DNA of 57,101 nucleotides from assembly GCF_019049325.1 (NCBI RefSeq), contig NZ_JAGMUO010000018.1, positions 1 to 57,101 on the forward strand. Reading direction: 5' to 3'. The stretch is from Streptomyces sp. AC512_CC834 (GTDB taxonomy: Bacteria > Actinomycetota > Actinomycetes > Streptomycetales > Streptomycetaceae). A model generated the notes under the pieces. That model was given only the letters and a program-made list of their open reading frames with translations, made no database searches and was not told the DNA's origin. Positions 32,988 to 41,930 of the stretch are shown in pieces (the stretch's first letter is position 1; each line of letters starts with the position of its first letter). Both the position numbers and the translations under genes were made by a program.

Positions 32988-34139
32988 CTACGCGACCGAT
33001 CCGATACGCCCCGCCGGTGCCGTCGGGCCGTCGTGGTGGATGGGGGTGTGGGCGCCGGTCAGGGAGGCGCCCGTACCCCCGTGGCGGGTCGCGACGATCT
33101 CGGCGGCGATGGACAGGGCCGTCTCCTCGGGGGTGCGGGCGCCGAGGTCGAGGCCGATCGGCGACCTGAGGCGGGCCAGCTCCAGGTCGCTGACGCCGAC
33201 CTCGCGCAGGCGTGCGTTGCGGTCCAGGTGGGTGCGGCGGGAGCCCATCGCGCCGACGTACGCCACCGGCAGCCGCAGCGCCAGCTTCAGCAGCGGTATG
33301 TCGAACTTGGCGTCGTGGGTCAGCACGCACAGCACCGTGCGCGCGTCGACCTCGGTGCGCCGCAGGTACTCGTGGGGCCACTCGACGACGATGTCGTCCG
33401 CGTCCGGGAAGCGGGCCGGGGTGGCGAAGACGGGGCGGGCGTCGCAGACCGTCACGTGGTAGCCGAGAAACCTGCCGGCCCGTACCAGTGCCGAGGCGAA
33501 GTCGATCGCGCCGAAGACGATCATGCGGGGGGCCGGGACCGAGGACTCGATCAGCAGCGTGAGAGGCGCTCCGCACCGTGAGCCCTGCTCACCGATCTCC
33601 AGCGTGCCGGTGCGCCCGGCGTCCAGGAAGGCGTCCGCCTCGGCGGCGGCCGTGCGGTCCAGTTCGGGGTGGCCGCCGAAGCCGCCGGTGCGGGAGCCGT
33701 CCGGACGGACCACGAGGGCGCGGCCCAGCAGGTCCGTCGGACCGCTCACGATCCGGGCCACCGCCGCCGTCTCCCCGCGCGCGGCGGCGGCGAGGGCTGC
33801 GGCCACTGCCGGTCGGGCGGGATCGGCCGCCCGTACCGGTGTGACGAGGATGTCGATGACCCCGCCGCAGGTCAGACCCACGGCGAAGGCGTCCTCGTCG
33901 CTGTAGCCGAAGCGCTCCAGGACGGTTTCGCCGTCCTCGAGCGACTGCCGGCACAGCTCGTACACGGCTCCCTCCACGCACCCGCCGGAGACCGAGCCGA
34001 TCACCGTGCCCCCGGCGTCCACCGCGAGTGCGGCGCCGGGGCGGCGGGGCGCGCTGCCGCCGACGGCCACCACGGTGGCCACGGCGAAGTCGCGTCCCTG
34101 CTCGACCCACCGGTGCAGCTCTTCGGCGATGTCCAGCAT
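32988..34139 (-). CDS. xdhC: XdhC/CoxI family molybdenum-hydroxylase maturation factor
   Basis: 383 residues. The XdhC_CoxI N-terminal domain has GGSAPRRPGAALAV, GSVSGGCVEGAV and GLTCGGVIDILV with conserved Cys. The C-terminal Rossmann-like XdhC_C domain begins RMIVFGAIDFASALVRAG, followed by YVGAMGSRRTHLDR. XdhC binds Moco, helps sulfurate it, and delivers it to xanthine dehydrogenase. The ATG at 34139 has AAGGAGG 8 bases upstream; the longer frame is not needed. It lies 51 bases downstream of the purine permease gene, on the same strand as xanthine dehydrogenase, so it is part of the purine-catabolism block. Confidence 0.93.
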   Translation of the reverse strand: MLDIAEELHRWVEQGRDFAVATVVAVGGSAPRRPGAALAVDAGGTVIGSVSGGCVEGAVYELCRQSLEDGETVLERFGYSDEDAFAVGLTCGGVIDILVTPVRAADPARPAVAAALAAAARGETAAVARIVSGPTDLLGRALVVRPDGSRTGGFGGHPELDRTAAAEADAFLDAGRTGTLEIGEQGSRCGAPLTLLIESSVPAPRMIVFGAIDFASALVRAGRFLGYHVTVCDARPVFATPARFPDADDIVVEWPHEYLRRTEVDARTVLCVLTHDAKFDIPLLKLALRLPVAYVGAMGSRRTHLDRNARLREVGVSDLELARLRSPIGLDLGARTPEETALSIAAEIVATRHGGTGASLTGAHTPIHHDGPTAPAGRIGSVA

Positions 34140-34190
34140 CTTTCGGTCCTCCTTGGACAAGGGGTACGTGAAGGGTTCCCGTCGTGGCGG

Positions 34191-35648
34191 CTAGTGCACG
34201 CCCAGCCAGCTCTCGATCGGGTTGAGGGCGAAGTAGACGACGAAGATCACCGTCAGGGCCCACATGAACGCGCCGATCTCCCGGGCCTTGCCCTGGGCGA
34301 CCCTGATGGCGACGTAGGAGATGACGCCCGCGGCGACACCCGCCGTGATGGAGTACGTGAACGGCATCAGGACGACGGTCAGGAAGACCGGGATCGCGGT
34401 GGCCCGGTCGGCCCAGTCCACGTGCCGGGCGTTCATCATCATCATCGCCCCGATGACGACCAGCGCGGCGGAGGCGACCTCCTGCGGCACGATCGCGGTG
34501 ATCGGGGTGAAGAAGAGGCAGGCCGCGAAGAACGTGCCGGTGACGACCGAGGCGAGCCCGGTGCGGGCCCCCTCGCCGACGCCGGTCGCGGACTCGACGA
34601 AGACGGTCTGGCCGGAGCCGCCCGCCACGCCGCCGATGGCACCGCCGGCGCCGTCGATGAACAGCGCCTTCGACAGGCCCGGCATACGGCCCTTGTCGTC
34701 GGCGAGCTTCGCCTCGGTGCCGACGCCGATGATGGTGGCCATCGCGTCGAAGAACCCGGCGAGGACCAGCGTGAAGACGATCATGCCGACCGTCATCGCG
34801 CCGACCTCGCCCCAGCCGCCGAACTCCAGGCCGCCGAAGAGCGAGAAGTCCGGCATGGAGACCGCGCTGCCGTGCAGCTCGGGGGCGCCGTTCGCCCACT
34901 GCTCGGGGTCGATGACCCCGGTGGCGTTGAGGATCGCCGCGACGATCGTGCCGGTGACGATGCCGATCAGGATCGCCCCGGGCATGTTGCGCGCCTGGAG
35001 CATGAAGATCAGCAGCAGGGTGCCCGCGAAGAGCAGGACGGGCCAGCCGGCGAGTTCCCCCGTGGGGCCGAGCGTGAGCGGGGTCGCCTTGCCCGCGTGG
35101 ACGAAGCCGCCCTTGACCAGGCCGATGATGGCGATGAACAGGCCGATGCCCATGGTGATGCCGTGCTTGAGGGCCAGCGGGATCGCGTTCATGATCATCT
35201 CGCGGAGCCCGGTGACCACGAGCAGCATGATCACCACGCCGTACATCACACACATGCCCATGGCCTGCGGCCAGGTCATCTGCGGGGCGACCTGCCCGGC
35301 GATCACCCCGGACACCGAGAGTCCGGCGGCCAGGGCCAGCGGCACCTTGCCGACGAAGCCCATCAGGAGCGTGGTGACCGCCGCGGCGAGCGCCGTCGCG
35401 GTGATCAGGGCCTTCTGGCCCAGGGTGTCCCCCGCCGCGTCCTTGCCGGACAGGATGACGGGGTTGAGCAGGACGATGTACGCCATCGCCATGAAGGTGG
35501 TGAGCCCGCCGCGCACCTCACGCGCGACCGTGGATCCTCTGTGCGATATGTGAAAGTACCGGTCGAGCCAAGACCGTCCGGAGGGGACGCGGGAACCCGC
35601 GCCCGCGTCCTCGGCGGTGGTCTTGGGCTCCACTGACTGCTGGGTCAT
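34191..35648 (-). CDS. NCS2/AzgA-type purine permease
   Basis: 485 residues, about 12-14 membrane helices. N-terminal WLDRYFHISHRGSTVAREVRGGLTTFMAMAYIVLLNP is the AzgA-like signature. The internal GTEAKLADDKGRMPGLSKALFIDGAGG and GGSGQTVFVESATGVGEGARTGLASVVTG segments match the AzgA/PbuG hypoxanthine-guanine carriers (NCS2, proton-coupled). Context (xdhC downstream, xanthine dehydrogenase upstream) supports import of hypoxanthine, guanine or xanthine for catabolism. GGGAGAC precedes the ATG. 203 bases separate it from the xanthine dehydrogenase operon, with a hairpin between, so it probably has its own promoter. Confidence 0.92.
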   Translation of the reverse strand: MTQQSVEPKTTAEDAGAGSRVPSGRSWLDRYFHISHRGSTVAREVRGGLTTFMAMAYIVLLNPVILSGKDAAGDTLGQKALITATALAAAVTTLLMGFVGKVPLALAAGLSVSGVIAGQVAPQMTWPQAMGMCVMYGVVIMLLVVTGLREMIMNAIPLALKHGITMGIGLFIAIIGLVKGGFVHAGKATPLTLGPTGELAGWPVLLFAGTLLLIFMLQARNMPGAILIGIVTGTIVAAILNATGVIDPEQWANGAPELHGSAVSMPDFSLFGGLEFGGWGEVGAMTVGMIVFTLVLAGFFDAMATIIGVGTEAKLADDKGRMPGLSKALFIDGAGGAIGGVAGGSGQTVFVESATGVGEGARTGLASVVTGTFFAACLFFTPITAIVPQEVASAALVVIGAMMMMNARHVDWADRATAIPVFLTVVLMPFTYSITAGVAAGVISYVAIRVAQGKAREIGAFMWALTVIFVVYFALNPIESWLGVH

Positions 35649-35810
35649 AGGGGCCGTCTCCCAAGGTTCATAGGTGCACCCGTGCCGTTTGCCTTCGGCG
35701 AACGCGCGGGATTTGGGATATGCACGACCCGGGGGACGGCCCGAGACGAACGCATGTGGGGTGGTACTTCAAGCACCGCGAGCGGAGCGGGACTTGGGCT
35801 GTGCTCCGGA

Positions 35811-35841
35811 CGGCGCGGAGTGTGTGACGTTCCGTGCGCCG
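35811..35841 (-). terminator. Hairpin after the xanthine dehydrogenase operon
   Basis: CGGCGC (35811-35816) and GCGCCG (35836-35841), extended by GGA/TCC pairing with a small bulge, form a stem just past the molybdopterin-subunit stop codon. The nearby 35690-35710 (GTTTGC-CTTCG-GCGAAC, imperfect) may be a second hairpin or operator before the permease. Confidence 0.45.
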
Positions 35842-35851
35842 CCCGGAGGGT

Positions 35852-38236
35852 TCAGGGGGTGCCGGTGAGGTGCTCCGGTCGTACCGGCGTGCGGTCGAGC
35901 GCCAGCCCCGTCGCGTTCCGGATGGCCGCGAGGACCGCCGGGGTGGACGACAGGGTGGGGGCCTCGCCGATGCCGCGCAGTCCGTACGGCGCGTGGTCGT
36001 CGGCGAGTTCGAGCACGTCGACCGGGATGGTCGGCGTGTCGAGGATGGTGGGGAGCAGGTAGTCCGTGAAGGACGGGTTCCGGACCTTCGCCGTCTTCGG
36101 GTCGACGACGATCTCCTCCATGATGGCGATGCCCAGGCCCTGGGTGGTGCCGCCCTGGATCTGCCCGATGACGGACAGCGGGTTCAGCGCCTTGCCGACG
36201 TCTTGCGCGCAGGCCAGTTCGATGACCTTGACCAGGCCGAGTTCGGTGTCGACCTCGACGACGGCGCGGTGCGCGGCGAAGGAGTACTGGACGTGGCCGT
36301 TGCCCTGGCCGGTACGCAGGTCGAAGGCCTCGGTCGGCCGGTGCCGCCACTCCTCCTCGACCTCGACGGCCTCGCCCTCCAGGACCTCCACGAGGTCGGT
36401 CAGGACCTCGCCGCCGTCGGTGACGACCTTGCCGCCCTCCAGGAGGAGTTCGGCGGTGGCCCAGGCGGGGTGGTAGGAGCCGAACTTGCGGCGCCCGATC
36501 TCCAGTACCTTCTCGCGCACGATCTCGCAGGCGTTCTTCACGGCGCCGCCGGTGACGTACGTCTGCCGGGAGGCCGAGGTGGAGCCGGCCGATCCGACCT
36601 GGGTGTCGGCGGGGTGGATGGTGACCTGGGTGACGCCCAGCTCGGTGCGGGCGATCTGCGCGTGGACGGTGACGCCGCCCTGGCCGACCTCCGCCATCGC
36701 GGTGTGCACGGTGGCCACCGGTTCACCGCCGACGACCTCCATGCGGACCCTGGCGGTGGAGTAGTCGTCGAAGCCCTCGGAGAAGCCGACGTTCTTGATG
36801 CCGACCGCGTAGCCGACGCCGCGGACGACGTCCTCGCCGTGCGTGGTGTTGGACAGGCCGCCGGGCAACTGCCGTACGTCGGAGCCCTCGCTGGACTCCC
36901 ACTGGCGCTCGGGCGGCATGGGCATCGCCTTGACGCGGCGCAGCAGTTCGGCGACCGGCGCCGGGGAGTCGACCGGCTGTCCGGTGGGCATGATGGTGCC
37001 CTGCTCCATGGCGTTGATCCGGCGGAACTCCACCGGGTCCATGCCGAGTTCCCCGGCCACCTTGTCCATCTGCGCCTCGTAGGCGAAGCACGCCTGGACC
37101 GCGCCGAAGCCGCGCATGGCGCCGCAGGGCGGGTTGTTGGAGTAGAGGGCGAGGGCCTCGATGTCCACGTCGTCGACCACGTACGGGCCGACGGCGAGCG
37201 AGGCGGCGTTGCCGACGACCGCCGGGGATGCGGAGGCGTAGGCGCCGCCGTCCAGGACGATCCGGCACTTCAGGTGGGTGAGGCGGCCGTCCCTGGTGGC
37301 GCCGTGCTCGTAGTGCAGGCGGGCCGGGTGGCGGTGGACATGGCCGAAGAACGACTCGAAGCGGTTGTAGACGATCTTGACGGGCTTGCCGGTGCGCATC
37401 GCCAGCAGGCAGGCGTGGATCTGCATCGACAGGTCCTCGCGCCCGCCGAAGGCACCGCCCACGCCGGACAGCGTCATCCGTACCTTGTCCTCGGGCAGGC
37501 CGAGGACCGGGGCGATCTGCTTCAGGTCGGAGTGCAGCCACTGGGTGGCGACGTACAACTCGACGCCGCCGTCCTCGGCGGGCACGGCGAGACCGGACTC
37601 CGGGCCGAGGAAGGCCTGGTCCTGCATGCCGAAGTAGTAGTCGCCCTTGACGATCACGTCGGCCCGCCCGGCGGCCTCGTCGGCGTCGCCGCGCACGATC
37701 GGCTGGCGGTGCACGATGTTGGGGTGCGGGACGTGGCCGATGTGGTGGTCGTCGCGGCCCTCGTGGACGAGGATCGCGTCGGGGGCGGTCGCGGAGGCCT
37801 CGTCGGTGATGACGGGCAGCTCCCGGTACTCCACCTTGATCTTGGCGGCGGCGCGGCGCGCGGTCTCCGGGTGGTCGGCGGCGACGATGGCGACCGGCTC
37901 GCCGTGGTGGCGGACCTTGCCGTGGGCGAGGACCGGGGTGTCCTGGATCTCCAGGCCGTAGTCGCGCACCTCGGTGGGCAGGTCGTCGTAGGTCATGACG
38001 GCGTAGACGCCGGCTGTCGCGAGGGCCTCGCCGGTGTCGATGGAGACGATCTCGGCGTGCGCGACGGTGGAGCGCAGGATCTGGCCCCAGAGCATGTCCT
38101 CGTGCCACATGTCGGACGAGTACGCGAACTCGCCGGTGACCTTGAGGGTGCCGTCCGGGCGGAGCGTGGACTCGCCGATGCCGCCCTTGGTCTGGGAACC
38201 CTGGGTGATTTTGGTCGGTGCGCCGGTGGCAGCCAT
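35852..38236 (-). CDS. Xanthine dehydrogenase, molybdopterin-binding subunit
   Basis: 794 residues. Molybdenum-hydroxylase large subunit: VTGEFAYSSDM at the N-terminus, the GQDQAFL-like segment YYFGMQDQAFLGPE, GAFGGREDLSMQ as a Moco loop, and RGFGAVQACFAYEAQMDKVA. GIGEAPTLSSTPAVLAAI at the C-terminus contains the catalytic Glu. It oxidises hypoxanthine/xanthine to urate at Mo with the Fe-S and FAD subunits. Cytosolic, no Tat signal. The ATG at 38236 (GAGGGGG upstream) starts 2 bases after the Fe-S subunit's stop. Last gene of a three-gene operon in the order FAD, 2Fe-2S, Mo. Confidence 0.95.
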   Translation of the reverse strand: MAATGAPTKITQGSQTKGGIGESTLRPDGTLKVTGEFAYSSDMWHEDMLWGQILRSTVAHAEIVSIDTGEALATAGVYAVMTYDDLPTEVRDYGLEIQDTPVLAHGKVRHHGEPVAIVAADHPETARRAAAKIKVEYRELPVITDEASATAPDAILVHEGRDDHHIGHVPHPNIVHRQPIVRGDADEAAGRADVIVKGDYYFGMQDQAFLGPESGLAVPAEDGGVELYVATQWLHSDLKQIAPVLGLPEDKVRMTLSGVGGAFGGREDLSMQIHACLLAMRTGKPVKIVYNRFESFFGHVHRHPARLHYEHGATRDGRLTHLKCRIVLDGGAYASASPAVVGNAASLAVGPYVVDDVDIEALALYSNNPPCGAMRGFGAVQACFAYEAQMDKVAGELGMDPVEFRRINAMEQGTIMPTGQPVDSPAPVAELLRRVKAMPMPPERQWESSEGSDVRQLPGGLSNTTHGEDVVRGVGYAVGIKNVGFSEGFDDYSTARVRMEVVGGEPVATVHTAMAEVGQGGVTVHAQIARTELGVTQVTIHPADTQVGSAGSTSASRQTYVTGGAVKNACEIVREKVLEIGRRKFGSYHPAWATAELLLEGGKVVTDGGEVLTDLVEVLEGEAVEVEEEWRHRPTEAFDLRTGQGNGHVQYSFAAHRAVVEVDTELGLVKVIELACAQDVGKALNPLSVIGQIQGGTTQGLGIAIMEEIVVDPKTAKVRNPSFTDYLLPTILDTPTIPVDVLELADDHAPYGLRGIGEAPTLSSTPAVLAAIRNATGLALDRTPVRPEHLTGTP

Positions 38237-38238
38237 GC

Positions 38239-38838
38239 TCAGACCCCCTCGGACTGACGGGCCGCGGCCAGGCGGACCGCGTCCATGATCTTCTCGTAGC
38301 CCGTGCAGCGGCACAGGTTGCCCGACAGCGCCTCGCGGATGTCCGCGTCGGACGGGTTCGGGTGGTGTTCCAGCATCTCGTCGGCGGCGACGAGGAGACC
38401 GGGCGTGCAGAAGCCGCACTGGACGGCACCGGCGTCGATGAACGCCTGCTGGATGGGGGCCAGTTCGATGCCCTCGCCGGTCTGCGAGTCGGTGCCCCCC
38501 GCCTGCCACCGCTTGGCCGCGTCGAGCGAGGCGCTCGCGCCGCCGCCGGGGGTGCCGGGGGTGCTCGTGGCGCAGCCTTCGGCGCGGTCCTTGGCGTACT
38601 CCGCCAGGCCCTCGACCGTGACGACCTCGCGGCCCTCCGCCTGTCCGGCGGCGACCAGACAGGAACACACCGGCACGCCGTCCAGGCGGACCGTGCAGGA
38701 GCCGCACTCGCCCTGCTCGCAGGCGTTCTTGGAACCGGGCAGGCCCATCCGCTCGCGCAGCACGTACAGCAGGGACTCGCCCTCCCACACGTCGTCGGCT
38801 TCCTGCGGACGTCCGTTGACAGTGAAGTTGACACGCAT
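38239..38838 (-). CDS. Xanthine dehydrogenase, [2Fe-2S] subunit
   Basis: 199 residues. The plant-type ferredoxin domain has CEQGECGSC followed by a fourth Cys (VPVCSC) for one [2Fe-2S] cluster. The helical C-terminal domain has CGFCTPG and CRCTGY for the second. Between them is an insert of about 35 residues (residues 84-118, STPGTPGGGASASLDAAKRW) that is longer than usual and low-complexity. The start overlaps the FAD subunit's TAA by one base (TAATG), so translation is coupled. Confidence 0.95.
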   Translation of the reverse strand: MRVNFTVNGRPQEADDVWEGESLLYVLRERMGLPGSKNACEQGECGSCTVRLDGVPVCSCLVAAGQAEGREVVTVEGLAEYAKDRAEGCATSTPGTPGGGASASLDAAKRWQAGGTDSQTGEGIELAPIQQAFIDAGAVQCGFCTPGLLVAADEMLEHHPNPSDADIREALSGNLCRCTGYEKIMDAVRLAAARQSEGV

Positions 38839-39728
38839 TACGCGGCTCCCTCCGTTGCGTGGCGGGTGCCGCGGTACGACTCCCAGGTCCAGGTGAGCGT
38901 CCGGCGGGCCATCACGCCGACCGCGTGGCGGCGGTAGCTCGCGGTGCCCCGGACGTCGTCGATGGGGTTGCAGGCGGCGGAGCACAGGTCCGCGAACTGC
39001 TTGGCCGCCGACGGGGTGATGATCTTTCCGCTGTCCCAGAAGCCGCCCTCTTCGAGCGCCGCGTTCAGGAACTCCTCGGCGGCCGTGGCCCTTACGGGTG
39101 TGGGCGCCGCGGAGCCGATGCCGGTGCGGACGGTGCGGGTCTCGGGGTGCAGGGCGAGGCCGAAGGCGCACACGGCGATGACCATGGCGTTGCGGGTGCC
39201 GACCTTGGAGAACTGCTGCGGCCCTTCGGCCTTCTTCACGTGCACGGCACGGATCAGCTCGTCGGGCTCCAGGGCGTTGCGCTTGACGCCGCGATAGAAC
39301 GCGTCGATCGGGATGCGGCGCGCGCCGCGCACCGACTCGGCCTCGACCTCGGCGCCGGCGGCCAGCAGCGCGGGATGGGCGTCGCCGGCCGGGGAGGCGG
39401 TGCCGAGGTTCCCGCCCACGCCGCCGCGGTTACGGATCTGCGGGGAGGCGACCGTGTGCGAGGCGAGGGCGAGACCCGGCAGCTCGGCGCGCAGGCTCTC
39501 CATGATCGCGGAGTAGGGCACGGAGGCGCCGAGCCGTACGGAGTCCTCGCCGACCTCCCACTCGGTGAGGTCGCCGATGCGGCCCAGGTCCATGAGGTAC
39601 TCGGGCCGCCGGTGGTCGAAGTTGATCTCGACCATCACGTCGGTGCCGCCCGCGATCGGCACAGCGGTGGGGTGCTCGGCCTTGGCGGCGAGCGCCTCCT
39701 CCCAGCTTGCGGGGCGAAGGAAGTCCAT
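38838..39728 (-). CDS. Xanthine dehydrogenase, FAD-binding subunit
   Basis: 296 residues. The FAD_binding_5 domain has PIAGGTDVMVEINFD (pyrophosphate loop) and ASPQIRNRGGVGGNLGTASPAGDAHPALL (second FAD loop), with a CO dehydrogenase flavoprotein C-terminal domain after about 185. It passes electrons from the Fe-S subunit to NAD. The ATG at 39728 is favoured because MDFLRPASWEEALA is a normal family N-terminus; upstream in-frame codons run through a tandem repeat. First gene of the operon, divergent from the PucR regulator. Confidence 0.93.
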   Translation of the reverse strand: MDFLRPASWEEALAAKAEHPTAVPIAGGTDVMVEINFDHRRPEYLMDLGRIGDLTEWEVGEDSVRLGASVPYSAIMESLRAELPGLALASHTVASPQIRNRGGVGGNLGTASPAGDAHPALLAAGAEVEAESVRGARRIPIDAFYRGVKRNALEPDELIRAVHVKKAEGPQQFSKVGTRNAMVIAVCAFGLALHPETRTVRTGIGSAAPTPVRATAAEEFLNAALEEGGFWDSGKIITPSAAKQFADLCSAACNPIDDVRGTASYRRHAVGVMARRTLTWTWESYRGTRHATEGAA

Positions 39729-39760
39729 GACCGGCTCTCTTCTTCGTCTGCTTGTGAGGC

Positions 39761-39800
39761 GTAGTGGGGCTTGGTGGGGCTTGGTGGGGCTTGGTGGGGC
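39761..39800. repeat. Four tandem 10-bp repeats in the xdh leader
   Basis: Units GTAGTGGGGC, then TTGGTGGGGC three times, end 33 bases upstream of the first xdh start codon. A 10-bp period puts each copy on the same DNA face. This suits cooperative binding of a regulator, though simple slippage is equally possible. Confidence 0.8.
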
Positions 39801-39920
39801 GTACAGATTGAGCCAATCCGTGTGCGGCGGGCCCGGCTCGTTCAAGTGCTGTTCACGTGGAGTGGGCTCAGTACACCGTCCTGTCCGCCACCGGGGTCAG
39901 TCGCAGAAACCATGAAGGAG

Positions 39921-39951
39921 TTGGCTGGCCAGGGCGGGCATCTTGTAGATT
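39921..39951 (+). promoter_or_regulatory. Candidate pucR promoter
   Basis: TTGGCT (39921-39926) followed by TGTAGA (39944-39949, 17-base spacer) or TAGATT (39946-39951, 19-base spacer) is a plausible promoter about 105 bases upstream of the PucR start. The 327-base region 39729-40055 also contains the 10-bp repeats and must hold the opposing xdh promoter. GTTCAA (39840-39845) reads TTGAAC on the minus strand and could be its -35. Confidence 0.35.
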
Positions 39952-40055
39952 CGTATGAACGGGGGTCCTCATGAACCTCCTGCTTTTCCTCCGGCAACGC
40001 GCGCCACACCCGCGTGACCTGGAACACTTCGAGACAAAGAACGGCGGCGACGAGA

Positions 40056-41765
40056 ATGCGGCTGCGCGCACTGCTGGACACCGACGCGCTGGGCCTCAAG
40101 ATGCTCGGCGGCGAGGACGAGCTGGACCGCACGGTCCGGGGCGTGATGACCACCGACCTGCGGGACCCCAGCCGCTATCTCTCGGGCGGCGAGCTGGTTC
40201 TCACCGGCCTGGCCTGGCGCCGGGACGCCGCCGACTCCGAGCCGTTCGTCCGCCTCCTGGTGCAGGCCGGGGTGGCGGCCCTCGCCGCCGGTGAGGCGGA
40301 GCTGGGGTGCGTGCCGGAAGACCTGGTGGCGGCGTGCGTACGGCACCGGCTGCCGCTGTTCGCGGTGCACGAGTCGGTGGCCTTCGCGACCATCACCGAG
40401 CATGTCGTGCGCCAGGTCTCCGGGGAGCGCGCCGGGGACCTCGCGGCCGTGGTGGACCGGCACCGCCGGATGATGACCTCGGGACCGGCGGGCGGCGGCC
40501 CCGACGTGGTCCTGGACCTGCTCGGCTCCGACCTCGACCTCCGGGCCTGGGTGCTCTCCCCCACCGGGCGCCCGGTCGCCGGGCCGAAGGACGCCGATCC
40601 CGTGCTGTCCGCCGAGGTGTGCGCGAAGCTGGCGGCGGAGCATCTCGCGGCCACCCGCGCGGGTCGGCGCGCGCCGCACCGGGTGCCCGTGGGCTCCACG
40701 ACGTACAGCCTCTTCCCGGTGCGCGGCCGAGGGCACCTGCCGGCGGCGCCCGGCGGGGCCCGCGCCCCGCAGGGGGTGGCCGGCGGACGGGACGTGCGCG
40801 AGACGGTGCTGTCCGACTGGCTGCTCGTGGTGGAGGCGGACGCCGGGGACTGGGCCGAGGAGCGTCTGGACCTGCTGTACGGCGTCACTCAGCTCATCGC
40901 GGTGGAGCGGGACCGGCGGGACGCGGCACGCACGGTGCGGCGGCGGCTCGCCCAGGAGGTCCTGGAGCTGGTGCAGACGGGCGCCGCGCCCGCCGAGATC
41001 GCGGCCCGGCTGCGGGTGGCGGCGCCGGTGCTCCTGCCGGGCCTCGGCGCCGCCCCGCACTGGCAGGTCGTGGTGGCCCGCGTCGAGTGGGAGGACGGCG
41101 CGGCTCAGACCGGGCCGGTCGCCCAGACCCTCCTGGAGGAGATCCTCGTCGACCCGCTCGCCACCGGCCCCGAGCACTCCGACCGCATCGCCGTGGCGCA
41201 CACCGGTGACGAGGCCGTCGCCCTCGTACCGCTGCCGGCGGTCTCCAGCGAGCACGACGGCTCGGAGACCGGCGTCCTGGCGGACGCGCTCCTCGAATCC
41301 GTACGGGAACCGCTGTCGGCGGGTCTCGACGGCGACGGGCGGGTCACGCTCGGCGTCAGCGCGGCCGTGCACTCGGCGGAGGGACTGCGCGGCGCGCTGG
41401 AGGAGGCCCGGCACGCGCGCCGGGTCGCCGCGGCGCGCCCCGGGCGGGTCTGCGCGGCCGGCCACCAGGAACTGGCCTCGCACGTGCTGCTGCTCCCGTT
41501 CGTCCCGGACGACGTGCGGCGCGCCTTCACCGCGCGGCTCCTCGACCCGCTGCGGGACTACGACCGCCGCCACCGCGCCGAGCTGGTCCCGACACTGGAG
41601 GCCTTCCTCGACAGCGACGGCTCCTGGACGCGCTGTGCGAACCGGCTCCACCTGCACGTCAACACGCTGCGCTACCGCGTCGGTCGGATCGAGCAGTTGA
41701 CGGGACGTGATCTGTCGCGCCTGGAGGACAAGCTGGATTTCTTCCTGGCACTGCGCATGAGCTGA
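40056..41765 (+). CDS. PucR family transcriptional regulator of purine catabolism
   Basis: 569 residues from the ATG at 40056, where MRLRALLDTDALGLKMLGGEDELDRTVRGVMTTDL opens a standard PucR sensor domain (to about 130). A GGDEF-like central region (about 300-430, including the VTLGVSAAVHSAEGLRGALEEARHA stretch) and a C-terminal HTH_30 (LEAFLDSDGSWTRCANRLHLHVNTLRYRVGRIEQLTGRDL) follow. Family members sense purine intermediates such as allantoin or urate and control xdh and ureide genes. The divergent xanthine dehydrogenase operon makes that role likely here. The longer start at 40014 adds residues outside the family pattern. Confidence 0.92.
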   Translation: MRLRALLDTDALGLKMLGGEDELDRTVRGVMTTDLRDPSRYLSGGELVLTGLAWRRDAADSEPFVRLLVQAGVAALAAGEAELGCVPEDLVAACVRHRLPLFAVHESVAFATITEHVVRQVSGERAGDLAAVVDRHRRMMTSGPAGGGPDVVLDLLGSDLDLRAWVLSPTGRPVAGPKDADPVLSAEVCAKLAAEHLAATRAGRRAPHRVPVGSTTYSLFPVRGRGHLPAAPGGARAPQGVAGGRDVRETVLSDWLLVVEADAGDWAEERLDLLYGVTQLIAVERDRRDAARTVRRRLAQEVLELVQTGAAPAEIAARLRVAAPVLLPGLGAAPHWQVVVARVEWEDGAAQTGPVAQTLLEEILVDPLATGPEHSDRIAVAHTGDEAVALVPLPAVSSEHDGSETGVLADALLESVREPLSAGLDGDGRVTLGVSAAVHSAEGLRGALEEARHARRVAAARPGRVCAAGHQELASHVLLLPFVPDDVRRAFTARLLDPLRDYDRRHRAELVPTLEAFLDSDGSWTRCANRLHLHVNTLRYRVGRIEQLTGRDLSRLEDKLDFFLALRMS

Positions 41766-41782
41766 GGCGCGGGGAAGCCCTG

Positions 41783-41802
41783 GGGAAGCCCCGGGGCTTC
41801 CC
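41783..41802. terminator. Perfect 20-base palindrome after pucR
   Basis: GGGAAGCCCC followed directly by GGGGCTTCCC, 18 bases past the pucR stop. A hairpin of this strength is a probable terminator although it has no U-run. It is preceded by another partial GGGGAAGCCC copy at 41771. Confidence 0.7.
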
Positions 41803-41832
41803 AAACCTCGGAGCGGGAAGTCCCACCACTTT

Positions 41833-41846
41833 GTGAAAAGTTTCAC
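41833..41846. promoter_or_regulatory. GTGAAA-AG-TTTCAC palindrome
   Basis: Perfect 6+6 inverted repeat with a 2-base spacer, 85 bases upstream of the TPR-like gene, in an AT-rich stretch followed by CATACCC. Probable operator in that gene's promoter; no regulator is suggested by position. Confidence 0.4.
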
Positions 41847-41930
41847 CCATACCCTTGGCCGAGCCGCCGGATCCGTGCTGAGATGCGGCCACCACTCAAG
41901 AGCTCGACGGCGTGCTAAGGGGAGGGCGAC

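Noticed and set aside
39971..40294. Plus-strand ORF (107 codons) overlapping the start of pucR
   Set aside because: It runs out of frame into a recognisable PucR domain, and its codon use after 40056 is that of a shadow.
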